This document shows positions 58,488 through 64,000 of a stretch of 64,000 nucleotides of DNA, piece after piece. The translations under genes and the position numbers were made by a program. The notes under the pieces were generated by a model. The model made no database searches and had not been told where the DNA came from. It saw only the letters and a list, made by a program, of their open reading frames with translations. Within the stretch, counting starts at the first letter, position 1, and every line of letters begins with the position of its first letter. The DNA comes from Lotus japonicus (taxonomy: Eukaryota; Streptophyta; Magnoliopsida; Fabales; Fabaceae): positions 46,825,127-46,889,126 of the forward strand of contig NC_080043.1 in NCBI RefSeq assembly GCF_012489685.1. The letters are read 5' to 3'.

Positions 58488-61400
58488 TGTAACGCCCCGA
58501 TTTCGGTGGCGTCACTTTAGTAACCAAAATAAACTTAATGCGGAAAAACGTGAATATTTTTTTTTTTTGATAATAACTAAGACAAGACTGAACTAAATAA
58601 AACCCAAAAGCGAAAAGAAATAGAGCTAATATACAATATATAAATAGCCCCCCCGCTGTAAGTAACAACCTCGTCACGAGTAACCTCCAGTGACGGAAAG
58701 AAAAGTGTAGCGCCCGAAGGCAAAATGTACAAACCGAATCTAAAGTTAAGTGTCCGCAACACTATCCCTCGAAACTGAGAATAAGCTGGCCCATCGGCCT
58801 GAAACAAGACCTCCTAAGTCCAACCAACTCTCTGTGATTCCCGTAAAGAAACCACACAAAAAGCTATAGGTGGGAAACTACCCTGTCCCGAATGAAACAA
58901 ATGATGTTCAGAGCAAAGACTCTACTCCTACACTAATCCCATCTCGAGGAGCTCACACCAACACTAAAACCTACATGCTAGCATGATCGTCGCCCGGATC
59001 TGAATCCAGAACGACCTAGTCTATGTACACCATCCGTCCTCCTCTCGCTACCGCGATACGCTCCAGTTCCCGCATCTCAACCCTAGTTCCTCCCGAAGGA
59101 TGAACCATCATGAATCAGCCCGCCAAAGACATCTGACAAAGGGCGTTTGTTCGCCAAAGCACACACAGAAGACGCGAGGGTCAACTCCAAAGAATTATGT
59201 AAACAATAGCACCAATAAATATAAATAAGATAATAGCCACTTAGGCTTATAGCTAGGGATAACATCCTAGGGTTGCATATTTCCACAAAGAATATAACGA
59301 CTGTAAATCACAGTTAACATGCATCAAGTAGAACTAACAAGTATTAAACACACTCATCAACTATGTCAGTATGCATGTTGCATGAAATGATATGCAGGTT
59401 AACCCAGTCAACCAATATGCAATCCGGAACGGATGGACATCATCGGATCAGTCCTAACACCAGCCACGGTTGGACCATTTCGGCCCGTGATGCCTCTTAC
59501 TCCAACATCATCATGTAGTCAGATCAGCATAAAACCCGAATAACGTCACTCTGCTTGGCGACGGAACAAACCGACAACGTCACTCTGCTTGGCGACGGAA
59601 CAAAGCAACAACGTCACTCTGCTTGGCGACGGAACAAAACAACAACGTCACTCTGCTTGGCGACGGAACAAAACAACAACGTCACTCTGCTTGGCGACGG
59701 AACAAAACAACAACGTCACTCTGCTTGGCGACGGAACAAAACAACAACGTCACTCTGCTTGGCGACGGGACAAACCAAAGGTATTGCCACTTATAGGCTG
59801 GGCACCTCGAGACGGTCGTAACACTAGCCTCGTGTTTAACCATTTCTGCTCGGGCGTCGCTTATCACCTTTGGCTATAGTCAAGACGGTACAAACTCTAC
59901 ATGGTTTGACCATTTCTGCTTGCTATGCCGAACATCAACAGGCACGATACAACTCTACATGGATGATCGTTACCTCCTGTTGTGCCAGGTATAGTCAGGA
60001 CCGATCCAACTCTGCATGGCTGATCGTTACTTCCTGCTATATCGAAGTACTCTGCTTGGCACTTCATCGCGTATATGCATGGGTGCAACCACTCACGATG
60101 ACTCTTCGGGTCACCAATGCTCTCACGAAGTCTCACGCTTCAGTGAAGTTTCATGCTCTCACAAGGTCTCACGCCTCAGTGGAGTTCCATGCTTTCCACA
60201 AGGTCTCACGCCTCAGTGGAGTATCCCGCATTCACAAGGTCTCACGCCTCAGTGAAGCTTCTCGGCTCATCCCTTGGATGGCTATCAAACTGCTCAACGA
60301 GCGAAGGAGTACCAACATACTCAGAACTTACCAAACTCCTCAACACTTGGATCCGACGACACTCCTCGCTTTTCCAAAACTATGATTTGACTTCCAATGC
60401 CTTCCTTCGAGGTTGTTATCATTACTTAAAGATTTTGAGGTTATTTAAGGTCTTATGAATTTTCTTTATAAAATAGATTCCCTTTTGTCTTATCGCAAGT
60501 CTTATACATTTGCAGGATCTCCCAATCCCAAGTCGCTTCCAGAGGAGGTCTCGATCCACTAAACAAAATTAAGGCCCGAACCTCGTTCGTCCTATCAAAC
60601 TTTCTCCAAACTCTCAAAATAAAATCGGCATGACCTGCCCGCTATTCTCACCATTCAAAATCTCAGATTCCAGTGCAAAAGCAGAATTAACTCATCATAA
60701 TCAATCAACATGTCATATGTCAATATCTTAAGCAATAACCACATAGCACCTAGCATATAAGGCATGCACCACACATCCTAAATTACCCAATTAGCACTTA
60801 GCATGTCATTCACTCATCAAAAACATTCAGTAGATGCATCATCTACATTGTCAGCCGAAGCCTCAGAAAACATTTTCCAATCACACACAATTCCAGTGCA
60901 TAAACAGTAAACAATGTCGAAACATCGACCCTAAGCATTAACTAGAGATTCAGTGAGAAGCCCTCACCTGTAGATTCTCCAGGACGATCTCCTAACACTT
61001 GTTCACAATCAAAGGCTTGCTCCTCTGGGAATTCCTCAAAATCACCTTTAGAGCAAAACCACAGAAACACTATCAGAATCTATCGAAAACTAAGTTATCG
61101 ATACTTACTAAGGTTACTCGAAGTAATCTATACTCTAAGGTACGATAATCTAGCGCGAAAGACAAGCACTAAGCTAAGGCGATAGTTTTCAGCCTAAAGG
61201 TTGAAGCTTTACACCAAAAACTCCAAAAATGGATATTTTAGGTTCAAATTGATTCCGGCGGAATTCCGGCGACATAACGGAAAATCTAATCCGGCAGAAG
61301 TGATCTTGGGCACATATAGAAGAGGTTTAGAATCAGAAATGAAAGATTCAGGATAGTTTTGCAAAAACCCATAAACTATCCACTCAGAAAACTCTACAGA

Positions 61401-62310
61401 AAAGCTATGGAAAAAGCGATCAGAGGTAAGGATTAGCGACTATACCTCGAAACCTTGAAGCAACAACTGATTAATCAACGATCAAGCAAGGATTGAACAA
61501 AATCTTCTTCTCCTTCTTCCTTGATGAACTCGCGGCCTTGAGAGGGAAAATGGAGGAGTTTTGTGTTTTTTTCTCACTTGCTTGCTATATATAGAAAATG
61601 GTAATTCGCGGGAAAATGAAAGTTTCGCGAATCTGATTTTTCCGGCATCATTCTCCATGAATTCTAAGATAGGTTTTGGCAAAGGAATTCCTAAGCTAAG
61701 AAGATGTCTCCTTGTATTTTTGGCAACTAATGCAAAGTCGGTGCAAAGTCGGTGTAAAACTATTTTACCCGATAAGTTGCTTTTTGCATCGAATGTCGGA
61801 ACGGAAAACTTCCTTCTGAAGAAAGATTGAAATCATCAAGAGAAATGGGTGTACGCGTGTAGAATATCCATTTGAAGCTCTGAATAGATAAAGTCTTCAT
61901 TGTCGAGAAATTCTAGGGTTTTGAAATACCAGGGATTCGGTTTCGGCAAACTTCCGATGATTGGAATCGGACGTTCGTAGATCCTAGAGTTTCGCCTCGA
62001 AACGATTGTGATATATGGAAAAAGAGAAGTTCTAACATTTCTCTGAAGATTTTTGGAATTAACTGCCATCGTGCCTAAAAGTGAAAATTAGCTATATACT
62101 AGGGTTTCTGACCTAGGTTTAAGCGTAAAACGTTCGTGCTATAACTTTTATCGATCATAATGCAATCCTTGAACTTTTCCTGAACTTTCTCCTTCATAAA
62201 TATATTTCATTTGACAAACTCTTGTTCAGGTTTCCTTTCACAATACATCAACCCTAATCGTGAATAAGATTTTATTCACTAAGCATAAGCTTAAAAACTT
62301 GGGTCTTACA
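58488..62310 (-). repeat. Element G 5' LTR with 274-bp deletion (contig 2)
   Basis: It is 3823 bp, exactly 274 bp shorter than its partner. The deletion joins gacaag to cactaagc at about 61166/61167 and removes the equivalent of 54539-54812. A 2-bp repeat (ag) lies at the join. A TATA box is retained at 61585-61594. Contig 1's right LTR lacks this deletion. Confidence 0.92.
59542..59779. repeat. 34-bp minisatellite, 7 copies (contig 2, G 5' LTR)
   Basis: Same array and copy number as in the other G LTRs, so no expansion has occurred since insertion. Confidence 0.9.
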
Positions 62311-63068
62311 GCTCTCGGCCACTCTTGGGAGAAAATGAGAAATTTCTCATTTTTTCCCTTTTTATAGGTGAGGGGAAAATCCGAAAAATCGATGTTTCGC
62401 GGTTCTGGTCGTTTTGGTACTTTCGTCTGCTGATAAAAATTGAGTATTCGGCGACAGAATGTGGAAACTCAAATCAAGGTTCATTTAATTGAGGAAAACG
62501 TCTCAAAGACGGTGTGAGTCGATTTACGCCGAAAAACTACTTTTTGCAGTCGAAGTCGGATAAAGAAACTACCTTCAGGAAAAATATCACAAACGTCGAA
62601 AGGAATGAGGCAACAGGGATGGAAACTTTGTTAGAAGCTCCGAATAGAAAAACTCTTCATTCAGGGTCTTAATTAAAGTCCCCGAGAGGTTAAAGGCTAG
62701 CTTAGGCAGACTTCCGGGAAGCGAAACCTAACAAGCGTATAGTCCAGGGCTCCGTATCGGAAAGCTGGTCATGGGAAAAATACTCAGAGGTTCTTATTCT
62801 CTCTTTAATTCTTAAATTCTCTTAAATAGTGCTCTAGGAGCGGATATAGCCTTTTTCAGACACTCTCGACCTTAGTCGGGTGCAAATATGGCTCGTGCTA
62901 TCAATCAAAATGACTATAGTGTCATCCTTAAACATACTGTGAACTTTCATCTTCTTAACACTAGTCAAAAGGTCAAACACAAGTCATGTTCCACTCACGC
63001 TTACACGGAATCCTATGCGCGAGCTGGAAATTGATTAATTATTTAATTATAAAATCCTAGGTCTTACA
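62311..63068 (-). repeat. Element A 5' LTR, last piece and outer end
   Basis: It begins with the second gctct and runs to the LTR terminus taggtcttaca at 63068, where the gagaa duplication and the RRM exon follow. It has no gene. Confidence 0.9.
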
Positions 63069-63295
63069 GAGAAGTTCGGGAAGGTGGAAAGACTGTTTAT
63101 TTCGAGAAGCATCCGACGAAGGAGACGTTTCAAATTTGGTTTCGTCAGGTTTCAGGTCAAGCAAGAAGGACTGAAAGCGATTGCAGAGCTACACCAGAAG
63201 AGATTCAATGGTGTCTATTTAACAATGAAGATTGCCAGATTTCCGAAACAAAGATCTAACAGAAGCTGGGAAAAGAGCAGGCATAGAAAAGAGAA
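63069..63295 (+). pseudogene. RRM protein gene, C-terminal half of the domain
   Basis: It starts with the second gagaa and encodes the rest of the RNA-recognition motif: KFGKVERLFISRSIR, the RNP1 strand RRFKFGFVRF, helix 2 (LKAIAELHQKRFN) and the last strand GVYLTMKIARF. A basic tail (PKQRSNRSWEKSRHRKEN) follows and is cut at 63295 by LTR E. Together with 27031-27182 it forms one uninterrupted frame once element A and one duplication are discounted. An isolated ATG at 63084 is internal to the domain and not a real start. Confidence 0.85.
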
Positions 63296-64000
63296 TGTAA
63301 CACCCCGATTTCGGTGGCGTCACTTTAGTAACCAAAAGAAATACTTAAGCGGAAAAATGTGAATTATTTTTTTTTCGATAATATGATTAAAGACAGAAAC
63401 ATTAAACATCTCAACGAAAGATAAAAGAAACTAATATACATCTACATATATATACATGCCCAGCTAATACCAACCACGTCGCGAGTAACCTCCAGCGACG
63501 GGTGACAAAAAGAAAGTAACGCCCGAAGGCAATATGTACAAACCAAGGTAAAACCTGTGTCCGCAACACCCTACCTCAAAAACTGAGAACAAATTGGCCC
63601 AGCGGCCTAAGAAAAGACCTCCTAAGTCCAACCAGCTCTCTGTGATCTCCATAAGAAAACCACACAAAAAGCTACCGGCAGGAAACTACCCTGTCCCAAA
63701 ACTGAAAGCATGACGGTCAGAGCATCGACACTACTCCTACACTAATCCCAACTCGAGGAGCCCACACTAGCACTCGATCCTACATGCTAGCGCGGTCGTA
63801 GTCCGAATCTACATCCAGGACGACTAAGTCGACATACACAACACTACCCTCTCTATCCACCCGGATGCGCTCCAGCATTGGTCTCTCGGGCTCGGGGCCC
63901 GGACCAGGATCCTCGATGACAGCAGCAGCAAACGAACTGGACTCCGTCGAAGTCCCACCCACTGGCACCTCCTCAGAGGGGTCCTCATCATCCGAAGATG
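63296..64000 (-). repeat. LTR E, start only, runs out of the window
   Basis: It begins TGTAACACCCCGATTTCGG and follows the same order as the G and solo LTR ends (tcactttagtaacc, gagtaacctccag-like, cccgaaggcaa). It is a separate Tekay-like insertion in minus orientation, in or just after the RRM gene. The left flank is gagaa (63291-63295); the partner duplication is outside the window. Confidence 0.82.

Larger units (their letters stand above)
51860..62310 (-). mobile_element. Element G: TR-GAG-like retrotransposon with intact gag (contig 2)
   Basis: It has LTRs 51860-55956 and 58488-62310, duplication gctct (51855-51859 and 62311-62315), an iMet primer-binding site and an intact 377-codon gag. 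Pol is reduced to a broken chromodomain-like tail. The two LTRs are nearly identical apart from one 274-bp deletion in the right one, so this is the youngest insertion visible. It would need RT and integrase in trans. Confidence 0.94.
27183..63068 (-). mobile_element. Element A: nested Tekay-type chromovirus inserted in the RRM gene
   Basis: The left end TGTAACGCC at 27183 and the right end GTCTTACA at 63068 are flanked by the perfect duplication gagaa (27178-27182 and 63069-63073). Both flanks belong to the same RRM reading frame. The 3' LTR (27183-32802) and the interior (32803-37595) carry one further insertion. The 5' LTR (37596-63068) carries remnants C, D, a Tat element and element G. 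The interior encodes gag, protease, RT, RNase H, integrase and a chromodomain-like tail, all broken. The two LTRs differ visibly, so A is older than G. Confidence 0.9.

Noticed and set aside
63291..63295. gagaa before LTR E is identical to element A's duplication
   Set aside because: I considered one larger event flanked by gagaa. The RRM frame closes perfectly across A's own pair (27178-27182 and 63069-63073), so the third gagaa is probably coincidence or insertion preference.

Overview
This window is repeat-dense nuclear DNA from a flowering plant. The evidence is several Ty3/gypsy LTR retrotransposon families, primer-binding sites complementary to the plant initiator-Met tRNA, nested insertions with 5-bp target-site duplications (TSDs), and one broken plant-type RNA-recognition-motif (RRM) gene. 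A legume is a reasonable guess (inference only). I found no bacterial operon, CRISPR array, tRNA or rRNA gene. The only long intact reading frame that looks functional is a retrotransposon gag at 57141-58274.

The window consists of two contigs joined by exactly 100 N (24897-24996). Contig 1 (1-24896) is almost entirely a second copy of 27820-62818 in contig 2. Positions 1-9603 match 27820-37423, and 9604-24896 match 47762-62818. The 10,338 bp at 37424-47761 are absent from contig 1. Because contig 1 is redundant and stops at a scaffold gap, it looks more like an unpurged alternative haplotype than a true tandem duplication. The two possibilities cannot be separated here.

Contig 2 gives the full architecture. 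A + strand RRM exon (27031-27182 and 63069-63295) was split by element A, a minus-strand Tekay-type chromovirus (27183-63068, TSD gagaa). A's left (3') LTR holds a 3.8-kb solo LTR (28150-31964, TSD gaacg). A's internal region (32803-37595) is a decayed gag-pol with protease, reverse transcriptase, RNase H, integrase and a chromodomain-like tail. A's right (5') LTR (37596-63068) is broken into three pieces by: a Tekay-like remnant C (38713-42723), a 5'-truncated + strand LTR D (42724-45509), a truncated Tat-lineage element with two RNase H domains (45510-51075), and element G (51860-62310, TSD gctct).

Element G is young. It has about 4.1-kb LTRs, an iMet primer-binding site, a 377-codon gag with two zinc knuckles, and only remnants of pol, so it is non-autonomous (TR-GAG-like). 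It would depend on enzymes supplied by a related element. Other LTRs at 24997-26731 (F, + strand) and 63296-64000 (E, - strand) flank the RRM gene. Several LTRs carry unrelated minisatellites in their mid-part, and the long LTRs share a TATA box followed by splice-like signals.
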